The notes: a model not told the origin generated them from the letters alone. 64,000 nt of DNA from Brevibacterium siliguriense (GCF_900105315.1 NZ_LT629766.1:3844001-3908000); one strand, 5' to 3'; counted from the stretch's first letter, positions 42,774-51,392 are shown. Made by a program: numbers and translations.

Positions 42774-43147
42774 CCGCGCTGGTTTTCATCGCACTTGCCG
42801 CCGCCGGCGGGCTCGGCGCCTCATCACGGATGCTGATCGACGGACTCATCAAGTCCCGCGTGAGCACGGCCCTGCCGTGGGGAACGATCATCATCAATGT
42901 CTCGGGATCACTCGTGCTCGGGCTGCTGACCGGTTTGGCCGGGGCGAACCTGCTGCCGAATGCCTGGCATCTTGTACTCGGCACCGGTTTCCTCGGCGGC
43001 TATACGACGTTTTCGACGGCGAGCTTCGAGACTGTTCAGCTTCTCCAGGAACGTCGCTGGGTCGCCGGTCTGGTCAGCGGTTTCGGCACGCTGGCTTTCG
43101 CAACGACGGCCGCGGCGATCGGAATGTGGCTCGGCGGCCTGGCTTAG
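42770..43147 (+). CDS. crcB: CrcB/Fluc fluoride channel subunit 2
   Basis: This is a 125-residue, minimal CrcB protein with GGLGASSRMLID, NVSGSLVLGLL and GTGFLGGYTTFSTASFE, the last including the pore Phe/Thr/Ser residues. It overlaps the first crcB by 4 bases (ATGA). Together they should form an antiparallel dimer with two F- pathways in the cytoplasmic membrane. The different termini probably set opposite orientations. Confidence 0.94.
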   Translation: MTALVFIALAAAGGLGASSRMLIDGLIKSRVSTALPWGTIIINVSGSLVLGLLTGLAGANLLPNAWHLVLGTGFLGGYTTFSTASFETVQLLQERRWVAGLVSGFGTLAFATTAAAIGMWLGGLA

Positions 43148-43205
43148 CTGCAACCTACCGCTCTGGGCTCAGCCACATCTCCGTACGCCCTTCCCCGGCG
43201 CCAGC

Positions 43206-44282
43206 TCACTTATAGGCGCGGTGGTACTGAGCCGGGCGGTAGTCGATGTCGAAGCGCAGGGCGTCGGCGGCGCGCAGCGCGAAGTTCGGGTCGCGCAGGT
43301 ACTCACGGCCTACGAGGATCGCATCGGCTTGGCCAGTGGCCAGAATGTGCTCGCCCTGGAACGGTTCGCTGATGAGGCCGACGGCCGCGGTCGGCAGTCC
43401 CGATCCCTGACGCACGCCGGCGGCCAGGTTCGTCTGGTAGCCGGGACCGACGGGAATCTTCGCCATCACATTGCCGCCGGAGGAGACGTCGATGAGGTCG
43501 ACGCCGTGTTCCTTGAGCCATCCGGCGACGTGGACGGTGTCGTCGAGTGTGAGCCCACCGTCGGTCCAGTCCGTCGCGGACAGGCGCACGAACACGGGAA
43601 CGTCTTCGCCCACCTCGGTACGGGTGGCATCGACGATGTCGAGCAGCAGTCGGGCCCGGTTCTCCAAGGTTCCGCCGTAGGAGTCGGTGCGGTTGTTGCT
43701 CAGCGGGGACAGGAACTCGTGGAGGAGGTATCCGTGTGCGGCGTGGATCTCGACGAAGTCGAACCCGGCCTCGATCGCCCGGCGGGCCGAGGACCGGAAG
43801 GCCGCGACCACCTCGGCGATCTCTGCCTCCGACAGGGCACGCGGTTCGGCAAGCCCGTCGAAGGCCAGTGCGGATGGAGCCACGGTCTGCCAACCGCCTT
43901 CGTCGACGGGCAGGCTGCCGTCGTGGTCGGTTCCCCATTCCGGATAGGTCGAGGCCTTGCGGCCGGCGTGGGCGAGTTGGATGCCGGCGGCCGCGCCCTG
44001 GGTGTGGAGGAAGTCGACGATGGGGACGAAGGCGTCGCGCTGTGTGTCGCTCCACAGTCCGAGGTCCTTGGCCGAGATCCGCGCCTCCGGAGTGACTCCG
44101 GTGGCTTCGACGATGACGGCTCCCGCGCCTCCCCGGGCCATGGCGCCGTAGTGGACGGTGTGCCAAGGAGCGGGGACCCCGTCTAGAGTCTCGACGGAGT
44201 ACTGGCACATGGGCGGAACCCAGATCCGGTTGCGGAAGGTCAGGCCGCGCAGTGTGAGCGGTTCGAACAGCAGATGAGACAT
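43206..44282 (-). CDS. Old Yellow Enzyme family NADH:flavin oxidoreductase (YqjM-like)
   Basis: This is a 358-residue FMN-dependent ene-reductase. LFEPLTLRGLTFRNRIWVPPMCQYS carries the Cys of the YqjM-class flavin site. GIQLAHAGRK has the substrate-binding His, and EIHAAHGYLLHEFLSPLSNNRTDSYGG is a class signature. It reduces activated alkenes such as enones and nitro compounds using NAD(P)H. It diverges from an ArsR-type gene, and the spacer has repeated TTCGTACT elements, so it is probably repressed by that regulator until an electrophile appears. Confidence 0.92.
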   Translation of the reverse strand: MSHLLFEPLTLRGLTFRNRIWVPPMCQYSVETLDGVPAPWHTVHYGAMARGGAGAVIVEATGVTPEARISAKDLGLWSDTQRDAFVPIVDFLHTQGAAAGIQLAHAGRKASTYPEWGTDHDGSLPVDEGGWQTVAPSALAFDGLAEPRALSEAEIAEVVAAFRSSARRAIEAGFDFVEIHAAHGYLLHEFLSPLSNNRTDSYGGTLENRARLLLDIVDATRTEVGEDVPVFVRLSATDWTDGGLTLDDTVHVAGWLKEHGVDLIDVSSGGNVMAKIPVGPGYQTNLAAGVRQGSGLPTAAVGLISEPFQGEHILATGQADAILVGREYLRDPNFALRAADALRFDIDYRPAQYHRAYK

Positions 44283-44330
44283 GACACCTCGTGATCTCGT
44301 CGAAAATAGTCGATTGGAAGTATGAGATTC

Positions 44331-44390
44331 TTCGTACTTCGAGTTCGCACTTTACTACGATGAAATTCGTACTACCAAATGTTTCGTACA
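44331..44390. promoter_or_regulatory. Four TTCG(T/C)AC repeats between OYE and ArsR genes
   Basis: TTCGTACT occurs at 44331 and 44366, with TTCGCACT at 44344 and TTCGTACA at 44383, all in one direction within 60 bases. A GAAGTA/TACTTC inverted pair also lies at 44327-44340. The spacer is AT-rich relative to its surroundings. These are plausible operator half-sites for the adjacent ArsR-type regulator. Confidence 0.55.
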
Positions 44391-44481
44391 ATGGAGAGAT
44401 ACGGCGCTACCTGTGATCGGTGGCTGTTCAGACGACATCCACCTACGCCGACCGACACGATGGCGAGATGGGAGGACCCAG

Positions 44482-44913
44482 ATGCGCACACTCGACCACC
44501 CCAGCAGGGACGAGATGAGACTCGACACCGTCCTGGCCGCCCTCGCCGACCCGGTCCGCCGCACCGTCGCCTGCAAGCTCAACGACGCTTTCGGCGATCA
44601 TGCGTGCGCGACCTTCGAGCTGCCGGTGTCGAAGTCGACAGCGACCTACCACTTCCGCACTCTGCGCGAAGCTGGCGTGATCCGACAGGAATATGAGGGC
44701 ACGAAGATCATGAATACCCTGCGCAAGGACGATCTCGACGCCCGCTTCCCCGGCCTCCTCGACGCCGTGTTCGCCGCTCAGAACATCGAACGCGCCGAGG
44801 CGACCGCCCCGAATCTCGCGACTGACCCGGCCGCGTCGCCCCTGCGCAGACGTGACCGCGGCAGCGGTCGGAACCTGAAACTCAGCCGGGGCGCACCGAC
44901 ACCAGCATCGTGA
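44482..44913 (+). CDS. ArsR-family helix-turn-helix regulator
   Basis: This is a 143-residue protein with a winged helix-turn-helix (about residues 12-90: LAALADPVRRTVACKLN, PVSKSTATYHFRTLREAGVIRQEYEGTKIMNTLR). The ATG at 44482 follows GGGAGGACC. No ArsR metal motif (CxC) is obvious, so an organic electrophile or a redox signal is likelier than a metal. The C-terminal ~50 residues are basic and low-complexity. It diverges from the Old Yellow Enzyme gene, which it probably represses. Its 3' end overlaps a MaoC pseudogene on the other strand. Confidence 0.87.
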   Translation: MRTLDHPSRDEMRLDTVLAALADPVRRTVACKLNDAFGDHACATFELPVSKSTATYHFRTLREAGVIRQEYEGTKIMNTLRKDDLDARFPGLLDAVFAAQNIERAEATAPNLATDPAASPLRRRDRGSGRNLKLSRGAPTPAS

Positions 44914-45106
44914 GCGTGCCGGCCTGAACAACCTGATCGTCCTGGTTGAGCACCTCGACGCGGAAGTCGACGATGCCTGCCGACGGGTCGGATTTCGACA
45001 GGCGCCGCTCCGCGATCTCCTACCGCATGTGGATCGTCTCGCCGAAGAAGACGGGAGCACTGAACCGCCAGTCCCTGACGCCGAGGAACGCGGTGATCGG
45101 ACGGAG
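44882..45106 (-). pseudogene. MaoC-like hot-dog dehydratase remnant
   Basis: On the minus strand a MaoC-domain fragment reads ITAFLGVRDWRFSAPVFFGETIHMR, then a TAG at 45020-45022, then EIAERRLSKSDPSAGIVDF and ends in SVRPG with a stop at 44882. The stop falls where Tyr or a similar residue is expected, and the reading frame is intact on both sides of it. Everything N-terminal of the 'ITAFLG' strand is gone, replaced by the 3' end of the MFS gene. The gene was therefore truncated from its 5' side and then or earlier acquired an amber codon. MaoC proteins are enoyl-CoA hydratases of acyl-CoA metabolism. Confidence 0.75.
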
Positions 45107-45108
45107 TC

Positions 45109-46578
45109 TCAGCTCCTGACCGGCTGGCCTTCCTGCCGGGCCCTGGCTCGACCGCGGGCAAGATCGACCAGTCCGATGATTCCCGCGAAGACGATGACGA
45201 TCGCAATGAACCCGAAGCCCGCAACGATGGCTGCGCCGTAGCCGGCCAGAGGCTGGACGACGAAGAACACCGCGGTGACGATCGCAATGCCGATGGCCGT
45301 GCCCACCCGCTGCCCGGTCTGCATCACACCGCCGGAGCTGCCTGCGTACTCTACGGGAACTTCGGCCAAAGTGAGAGTCTGATTCGGGCTGATCGCCATG
45401 CCCTGCCCGAGGCCGGTGATCCCGAGGGTGAGGAGCAGCCACCAGATGCTGATCCCCCAGGCCTCATGCGCCAGCACGAGGAGCGCCGAGGCGACGACCC
45501 CGGTCAGACCGAATGCAACCCCGAGGACGACCATCTTCCTTCCGAAGGTGAGCACGACACGGCCGGCCGCCTGTGCTGCGATGGCCGAGAGCAGCGCCGA
45601 GGGCAGACCGACGAGACCCGCGTGGAGGGCGGGGAATCCGAGGCCGTTCTGCAGGTAGAGCGCGACGATGACCCAGATGCCGGGCATTCCGACGAAATAC
45701 ATGGACGTCAGCGATGCCCCGTAGGCGAAGCTGCGCGTCCGGAACAGCTGCATGTCGACCATCGGTGATCCGCCTCTGCGAGAGTATCGGTTCTCCCATC
45801 GCACCCACAGCCAGACGACGGCGACCCCGACCGGGACGAGGGCATAGATCCAAGCACCTGCGCTGCGTTCGAGGAAGGGCAGCATGACCAACAGCGTGCC
45901 CACGCCGAGCAGGACGAGCCCGACCGGGTCGAAGTCGGCGCGGCGTCGGCCGTGCGAATCGGACTCGGTACCAGTGCCGACCCAGGCGCTCTTCGGAAGC
46001 CAGAACCGGCCGAGGATGATTGCGGCCAGGGCGATCGGCACGTTGATGAGGAACGCTGAACGCCATCCCCACTCGTCGCCGAGCACAGCGATGAGTCCAC
46101 CGCCGAGGACGGGGCCGATGCCCACGGAGACGCCGACGATCGTGCCGAACATCCCGAATGCGCGGCCGCGCACCTTGCCGTGGAAATACTGCTGGAGCAT
46201 TCCCACACCCTGAGGGCTGAGCAGGCCGGACCCCAGCCCCATGACGACACGGGCGATGTTGAGCACGAGCGGGTCCGGGGACAACCCCGAGATGAGGGAC
46301 CCGAGGGCGAAGACACTGACGCCGATGACGAAGAGCCGACCACGGCCGAAGAGGTCCCCGGCTCGACCGGCGGCCACGAGGAGCACGCCGAAGGCGAGCG
46401 TATAGCCCGAGAGCACCCACTGGATCGCCGAGTTCGAAGCGCCGATCGAGCGCTGCATGTCGGGGAGGATGACGTTGACGATCGACACACTCAGCAGCGA
46501 CATGAACATCGGGACGAGCATCACCGCAAGGATCTTGCGCTGCTCTGCCGTCATGACCGTATCGGAAGCATTACCCAT
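45109..46578 (-). CDS. MFS drug exporter, DHA2 (EmrB/QacA) family
   Basis: This 489-residue DHA2 exporter has LSVSIVNVILPDMQ in helix 1, the AGRAGDLFGRGRLF loop (motif A), and the antiporter motif C region VGVSVGIGPVLGGG. It probably expels a hydrophobic or cationic compound against H+. No regulator is adjacent: the ArsR gene to its left is transcribed the other way and faces the OYE gene. Its 3' end abuts the MaoC remnant, which suggests that the exporter's arrival or a deletion removed the 5' half of that gene. Confidence 0.89.
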   Translation of the reverse strand: MGNASDTVMTAEQRKILAVMLVPMFMSLLSVSIVNVILPDMQRSIGASNSAIQWVLSGYTLAFGVLLVAAGRAGDLFGRGRLFVIGVSVFALGSLISGLSPDPLVLNIARVVMGLGSGLLSPQGVGMLQQYFHGKVRGRAFGMFGTIVGVSVGIGPVLGGGLIAVLGDEWGWRSAFLINVPIALAAIILGRFWLPKSAWVGTGTESDSHGRRRADFDPVGLVLLGVGTLLVMLPFLERSAGAWIYALVPVGVAVVWLWVRWENRYSRRGGSPMVDMQLFRTRSFAYGASLTSMYFVGMPGIWVIVALYLQNGLGFPALHAGLVGLPSALLSAIAAQAAGRVVLTFGRKMVVLGVAFGLTGVVASALLVLAHEAWGISIWWLLLTLGITGLGQGMAISPNQTLTLAEVPVEYAGSSGGVMQTGQRVGTAIGIAIVTAVFFVVQPLAGYGAAIVAGFGFIAIVIVFAGIIGLVDLARGRARARQEGQPVRS

Positions 46579-46613
46579 TCATATAGTTCTACGCCGCCTC
46601 GTCGACATGCACA

Positions 46614-46657
46614 ATCGGCCTCCGTGGTGCGATTACTCACGCGCTGCGGAGGCCGAT
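46614..46657 (-). terminator. Terminator after DUF3151 operon
   Basis: A perfect 11-base stem (ATCGGCCTCCG and its complement) with a 22-base loop lies 25 bases past the DUF3151 stop. It separates the GT2-GDPD-like-DUF3151 group from the MFS gene downstream. No U-run. Confidence 0.6.
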
Positions 46658-46681
46658 CTGTCCGACGAAGGTGCGGCGGGC

Positions 46682-47143
46682 TTACTCTCCCTTGCCGATG
46701 GCCGCCACTGCCGTCGGGTCGGAGGAGTGCAGGAACTCCTCGATGCGTGCGGCCTCTTCGCCTTCGCCGATCGCTCCGGCGGCACGGCCGAGCGCGTAGA
46801 GCGCGCGGAGGAATCCGCGGTTGACCTCGTGGGAGTACGGGATCGGTCCGGCTCCGCGCCAACCGGCGGCACGCAGGGCGTCGAGTCCGCGGTGGTAGCC
46901 GACGCGAGCGTAGGCATAGGCGTCGACGAGGCGGCCCTCCTGGTGCGCTTCATCGGCGAGTTCCGCCCATGCCAGGGAGGACGCCGGCAGTGCCGCGGCG
47001 ACGTCGATGGGCTCTTCACCTGCGTCGATGCGCTTGCGAGCGTCGACGTCCGGGTGATCGTCGGGCAGGTAGGTCGGCTGCGGGCCGAGCTGGCTGGCAT
47101 CGAGGTTGCCGATGTGCGATGGGTTGCCGATTGGCTGAGTCAT
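46682..47143 (-). CDS. DUF3151 family protein
   Basis: This 153-residue protein belongs to DUF3151, an actinobacterial family. Hallmarks are LPASSLAWAELADEA, DAYAYARVGYHRGLDALRAAGWRGAGPIPYSHEVNRGFLRALYALGRAA. It is helical (TPR-like spacing) and soluble. It follows the GDPD-like gene by 22 bases on the same strand and is probably co-transcribed. Its conservation across actinobacteria suggests a housekeeping role, but the function is unknown. Confidence 0.88.
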   Translation of the reverse strand: MTQPIGNPSHIGNLDASQLGPQPTYLPDDHPDVDARKRIDAGEEPIDVAAALPASSLAWAELADEAHQEGRLVDAYAYARVGYHRGLDALRAAGWRGAGPIPYSHEVNRGFLRALYALGRAAGAIGEGEEAARIEEFLHSSDPTAVAAIGKGE

Positions 47144-47165
47144 TGCGTCTCCTTGGTTGTCGGGG

Positions 47166-48083
47166 TCAGTCGGTCTTCACTTCGGACGGCAGGACCTTAT
47201 ACGGGTTCTCACTCAGCGCGCCCGTGACCCCGGCGTCGGCGAGCTTCTCCAGCTGCTTCTTGTTCTCGACGTCGGCGGCCCAGGCATTGAGGTCGGACTC
47301 GGCCCAGGTCGACACGGCGTCCGAAGCGACGGCGACTGCGGTATAGCCGGCACCGCTGAGGTCATCGGGCGAAGTCTTGGTGTAGTCCCCGGTGAACATG
47401 GCGCCGACTCCGGCATCGGCGGCGGCACGGGCTACCTCGGCGTCATCGGTGCGCACGAGCGTCGAGTCCTCAAGCCCCGCCTCGGTGATGGTCTTCAATG
47501 CCGGTGTAGCCACCTCGGCAGAGTCGATGGCGGGCATGAAAACGGTGTCCCCGCCGAACTCGTCGACGATCTGATCCCAGGTGATGGGCTCACCGGGGGT
47601 CGTGTTCTTGCGGGCCGGTTTGATGGTCTGGTCGAGGAACTCTGCGGAGTCGAGCTCATCGAGGTTCTTCTTCAGGCCCATGTCCTTCGCCGCGGTCTCC
47701 GGGTTCGCGGCGACGACCGTGCCGTCGCCGAGCGCGGTGAGCGTGGGTGCCGGCAGGTAGCCGAACTTCACGTTCTCGGTGAAGGCGAGCTTCGAGTTCG
47801 CCGGATACACCGAGGATCCGCCGTCGAGGGCGCCCACGGCCGGCGGGTTGAGCGAATCGACGGTCAGCTGGTCGTCGGATCCGAAGATGTTCATCGCGAA
47901 CACACCCGCGACGAGGAGGACGACGATGGCGCCGGCCCACAGGGGTGCGTTGAATTTCTTCGGCTCGGGACGGTCGGGCACGGGAATTCGCTCGCGGGAT
48001 TCGGGATCGACGCTCGGCAGCGGATCATTGGTGCCGCGACCGTAGCGGTCCCGGTGAGCCTGGGTCGGCTTCTTCCTGCTCAT
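47166..48083 (-). CDS. Membrane-anchored GDPD-like protein lacking catalytic residues
   Basis: This is a 305-residue protein. A basic ~45-residue cytoplasmic segment precedes one helix (about 47-66), and a ~235-residue outer domain follows. That domain resembles glycerophosphodiester phosphodiesterase: SSVYPANSKLAF stands where 'HRG...PENTLAAF' should be, then DGTVVAANPET where 'DG-PVVxHD' should be. The catalytic His-Arg, the E-x-D pair and the second His are all missing, so it is probably a binding or structural protein. The start overlaps the GT2 gene by 4 bases, indicating joint expression. The GDPD relationship is by pattern only. Confidence 0.7.
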   Translation of the reverse strand: MSRKKPTQAHRDRYGRGTNDPLPSVDPESRERIPVPDRPEPKKFNAPLWAGAIVVLLVAGVFAMNIFGSDDQLTVDSLNPPAVGALDGGSSVYPANSKLAFTENVKFGYLPAPTLTALGDGTVVAANPETAAKDMGLKKNLDELDSAEFLDQTIKPARKNTTPGEPITWDQIVDEFGGDTVFMPAIDSAEVATPALKTITEAGLEDSTLVRTDDAEVARAAADAGVGAMFTGDYTKTSPDDLSGAGYTAVAVASDAVSTWAESDLNAWAADVENKKQLEKLADAGVTGALSENPYKVLPSEVKTD

Positions 48084-49159
48084 CGGCTGCTGTCCTTCGT
48101 CGTTCCGGCTCCGATGACGAGTCCACGGAGGAACCCGGCACCCCAGCACAGGTGCATGGTCGGCAGGACGATGCCGAACCAGAATCGCTCGCGTCGTCCG
48201 CAGTCCTTCGCCGCCGAGGCGGTGGCCAGGATCCCGGCGATGTAGCCGAAGCTGGGGACGTGGATGAGCGAGGTGAAGCGGCGGAGGAACTTCGGCCACT
48301 TCTTCGTCGACCCGGACAGCTGGAGCAGGGTCTCGATCACGGCTGCGCTCATGCCGAGCACGAGCAGCGGCGGAGCGAAGTAGCGGATGGAGTTCTGCGA
48401 TCCGTAGCGGCGGATGAGTTCGGCCCGCCAGATTCCGGTGGCCCAGAACTGCTGGGCGATCTTCGACCAGGTTCCGCGCGGCCAGTAGGTGACTTCCATG
48501 TTCGGGTTGAACCAGATGCGGCCGCCGGCGGCGCGGATGCGCAGGTTGAGTTCCCAGTCCTGGCCGCGTTTGATCCCTTCGTCGAACCCGCCGAGGTGGT
48601 CGAAGACTTCCCGACGGTAGACACCGAGGTAGGCCGATTCGGCCTCCTGCGCCTCATCGCCGGAGTGGTAGGCGGGACCACCGAGCCCGACCGGGGACAT
48701 GTAGGCGCGGGCGACGGCCTTCTGGAAGGAGGTCTTGCCGCGAGCGAGCATGAGTCCACCGCAGTTCGCGGCCTTGGTCTCACGCAGCGTGTCGATGGCC
48801 TGCATCGTGTAGTCGGCGCCGAGGCCGGAGTGCGCGTCGACGCGGATGATCACCGGATGCCGGGTCGCAGCGATGGCGAGGTTGAGCCCGATCGGGGTCG
48901 CGGCCTGCGGATTGTCGACAGTCTGGATCCGCGGGTCGCGGGCGGCCATCGATTCGATGATGACGTTCGTCTCATCGGTCGAGGGGCCGAGGGCGAGGAC
49001 GATCTCCTTGTCCCCGTCATACTCCTGAGCGAGGATCGTGGTGATCGCCTGCTCGATGTGTTCGGCCTCATTGAGGACCGGCATGATGAAGGAGACACCG
49101 GGCTTCTCGTTAAGCGACGGAAGGCCCTCCGGGGTCAGGATCTCAAGTACTTTCGACAC
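48080..49159 (-). CDS. GT2-family glycosyltransferase
   Basis: This is a 359-residue glycosyltransferase, family 2. The N-terminal Rossmann part begins VSFIMPVLNEAEHIEQAI. The metal-binding stretch is IRVDAHSGL, and RGQDWELNLRIRAAGG holds the acceptor ED-type motif. The last ~80 residues contain three hydrophobic helices (LVLGMSAAVIETLL and two near the C terminus), so it is membrane-attached. It resembles ExoA/succinoglycan-type transferases, which add a sugar to a lipid- or polymer-linked acceptor. GTG is the start. Its stop overlaps the GDPD-like gene, suggesting a shared role in an envelope glycan. Confidence 0.87.
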   Translation of the reverse strand: MSKVLEILTPEGLPSLNEKPGVSFIMPVLNEAEHIEQAITTILAQEYDGDKEIVLALGPSTDETNVIIESMAARDPRIQTVDNPQAATPIGLNLAIAATRHPVIIRVDAHSGLGADYTMQAIDTLRETKAANCGGLMLARGKTSFQKAVARAYMSPVGLGGPAYHSGDEAQEAESAYLGVYRREVFDHLGGFDEGIKRGQDWELNLRIRAAGGRIWFNPNMEVTYWPRGTWSKIAQQFWATGIWRAELIRRYGSQNSIRYFAPPLLVLGMSAAVIETLLQLSGSTKKWPKFLRRFTSLIHVPSFGYIAGILATASAAKDCGRRERFWFGIVLPTMHLCWGAGFLRGLVIGAGTTKDSSR

Positions 49160-49233
49160 GCCCTCAATCTTCCCACACCCGCGTGGACCCGGTCTTGAGG
49201 GGCATACAGGTGGGTGGCCTCGCCGAGGCGACC

Positions 49234-50388
49234 TCACAGTCCGCGTGCGATGAGCTCCTTCATGATTTCGTTCGTGCCGCCGTAGATCTTCTGCACTCGG
49301 GCATCGGCATAGAGGCGGGCGATCGGATACTCGACCATGTATCCGTAGCCGCCGAAGACCTGCAGGCAACGGTCGACGACTCGGTTCTGAGCGTCCGTGG
49401 CCCAGTACTTTCCGGCCGAAGCCTGTTCCGTCGTCAGCGCGCCCTTGATGTGTTCACTGATGAGATGGTCGACGAAGGTGCGCACCGACAGCGCCTCCGT
49501 GGCACATTCGGCGAGGACGAACTTCGTGTTCTGGAAGCCGAGGATGGGGCGACCGAAGGCTTCCCGTTCCTTGGCGTAGGTGACGGTCTCGCGGACGGCG
49601 AATTCTGCGGTCGCGGCACCGCCGACGGCGATGGCCAGGCGCTCCTGAGGCAACTGCTGCATCAGCTGGATGAATCCGCGGCCCTCGACTCCGCCGAGGA
49701 CATTCTCGGCGGGGACGCGCATGTCCTCGAAGAACAGCTCCCGAGTGTCCTGTCCGTGCAGGCCGACCTTCTCCAACACGCGTCCGCGGGAGAAGCCCGG
49801 CAGATCATTCACTTCGGCCACGATGAGCGAAATGCCCTTCGCGCCGGGTTCGTCGCTGGTGCGGGCCACGATGATGACGAGGTCGGCGTGGGAACCGTTG
49901 GTGATGAAGGTCTTGGCGCCGTTGATGACGTATTCGTCACCGTCGCGCAATGCCCGGGTCTTCACGCTCTGCAGGTCAGAACCGGTGCCCGGTTCGGTCA
50001 TGGCGATCGACGATACGAGCTCGCCTGAAGCCATGCGGGGCAGCCACTTCTGCTTCTGCTCTTCGGTGCCGAAAGCGTTGATGTAGTGGGCGTTGATCGT
50101 CGAATGGACGCTGTTGCCCCACGCTGAATCGCCGACGAATCCCTGCTCCTGAAGCAGCACCGCCTCGTGAGCGAAGGAGCCGCCACCGCCTCCGTATTCT
50201 TCCGGGATCGAGATGCACAGCAGACCGGCTTCGCCGGCCCGGGTCCACAGTTCGCGATCAACCTGCTTCTGTTCGGCGAAGCGAGCTTCGTTCGGCACGA
50301 GCTCCTTGGCAAAGAATCCGCGCGCCAGATCGCGCAGGTCATCGGTCTCCTGGGTCTCCCAGATGCCGCGGTATCCGTCGAGAATCAT
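49234..50388 (-). CDS. Acyl-CoA dehydrogenase, long-chain (LCAD)-like
   Basis: This is a 384-residue flavin-dependent dehydrogenase. AMTEPGTGSDLQSVKT and FITNGSHADLVIIVAR bind FAD and substrate. The catalytic base is Glu249 in LPQER, the position used in LCAD-type enzymes. The C terminus reads KIYGGTNEIMKELIA, also as in LCAD, so the usual Y-E-G-T glutamate is absent by design. It oxidises an acyl-CoA to the enoyl-CoA and passes electrons to ETF. The start at 50388 follows GGAGACAG. It lies downstream of a CoA transferase with 97 bases between. Confidence 0.92.
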   Translation of the reverse strand: MILDGYRGIWETQETDDLRDLARGFFAKELVPNEARFAEQKQVDRELWTRAGEAGLLCISIPEEYGGGGGSFAHEAVLLQEQGFVGDSAWGNSVHSTINAHYINAFGTEEQKQKWLPRMASGELVSSIAMTEPGTGSDLQSVKTRALRDGDEYVINGAKTFITNGSHADLVIIVARTSDEPGAKGISLIVAEVNDLPGFSRGRVLEKVGLHGQDTRELFFEDMRVPAENVLGGVEGRGFIQLMQQLPQERLAIAVGGAATAEFAVRETVTYAKEREAFGRPILGFQNTKFVLAECATEALSVRTFVDHLISEHIKGALTTEQASAGKYWATDAQNRVVDRCLQVFGGYGYMVEYPIARLYADARVQKIYGGTNEIMKELIARGL

Positions 50389-50485
50389 TGTGCTGTCTCC
50401 TGAATCTGATCGTCGTAGTAGTTCCGAAGGGCCGTGACGGTCCCAGAGAGGTGAGTGGGGTTGCGGGGTACTGATGAGGGGATGA

Positions 50486-51358
50486 TCACCCGAGAGCGAC
50501 TCGCTCGATGGGCAGATCGTACTCGGCGGCGAAGTCGATCCAGTGCGCTGTCGGCTCGGCCGCGAAAGCCCGCTCGAGCTCCTCGTGTTCGGATCCGAGG
50601 AGCGAGGCCAGCGCCTTTGCGAAATGAGGCTCGAGGCAGGCAATGGCAACATGACCGTCAGTGGTCGAGTAGGTCCGGTAGAACGGCGTTCCTCCGCCGA
50701 GGGGACCTCCCGGTGTGCTCATTCCGTGCCGTGCCGGTCCCGCCGCCCAAGCGGCCGCCTCGTCGAGGACGACGCGACGGACGATTCCGCCGTCGTGCCG
50801 ACCATGCGGGTCCTGATCGCCAGCACCTTGGGCAGCAGTGCGTCGGGTCTCGAGTTCATGCAGCCCTGCCAGGGCCTGGAATGCTGCATGCTCGCCGCCG
50901 AGGACATCGGCGACGGGCACTGTGGGCATGGTTCCGGGGAGGAGGGTGGAGTGCGCGGCCTGATAGGTGAGGTCGTGGCCGGGGACGTCTGCGCGGTCAC
51001 CGGCGAATCCGACGATCTCGACGTGGACGAGTCCGTGTTCGTCGACGAGCTCCGGCAGACCGAGGGCGGCGGCTGCGCGAGGACGCATCGAGGTGAGCAG
51101 GAGGTCGGCTTCGGCCATGAGTGTCCTGAGCTGCTCGATTCCCTCAGTATCTTTGAGGTCGATGGTGCGGATCTCCTGACCGGCGGTGAGCTCCTGGTAG
51201 TAGTCGGGGAACATCAGGTTGAGGGGATCGCCGGTGGGCGGTTCGACCTTGATGACCCGAGCACCGAGAGCGCACAGGCGCGCTGCGGCGAGCGGTCCCG
51301 GCAGATTGATGGCGAGGGAGACCACCGTGATTCCGCCGAGCGGTTGAGCGTCGGTCAT
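50486..51358 (-). CDS. Family III CoA-transferase (CaiB/BaiF)
   Basis: This is a 290-residue CaiB/BaiF protein with the fold's N-terminal pattern GGITVVSLAINLPGPLAAARLCALGARVIKVEPPTGDP. It is shorter than the usual ~400 residues and resembles the short AMACR-like subgroup. It transfers CoA between acyl groups or epimerises alpha-methylacyl-CoA. With the acyl-CoA dehydrogenase downstream it suggests a fatty-acid, carnitine-like or branched-chain degradation unit. A divergent TetR gene starts within 200 bases and probably controls both. Confidence 0.85.
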   Translation of the reverse strand: MTDAQPLGGITVVSLAINLPGPLAAARLCALGARVIKVEPPTGDPLNLMFPDYYQELTAGQEIRTIDLKDTEGIEQLRTLMAEADLLLTSMRPRAAAALGLPELVDEHGLVHVEIVGFAGDRADVPGHDLTYQAAHSTLLPGTMPTVPVADVLGGEHAAFQALAGLHELETRRTAAQGAGDQDPHGRHDGGIVRRVVLDEAAAWAAGPARHGMSTPGGPLGGGTPFYRTYSTTDGHVAIACLEPHFAKALASLLGSEHEELERAFAAEPTAHWIDFAAEYDLPIERVALG

Positions 51359-51392
51359 TCTTGGATCCTCCGGTCGAATCGAATCATCATTT

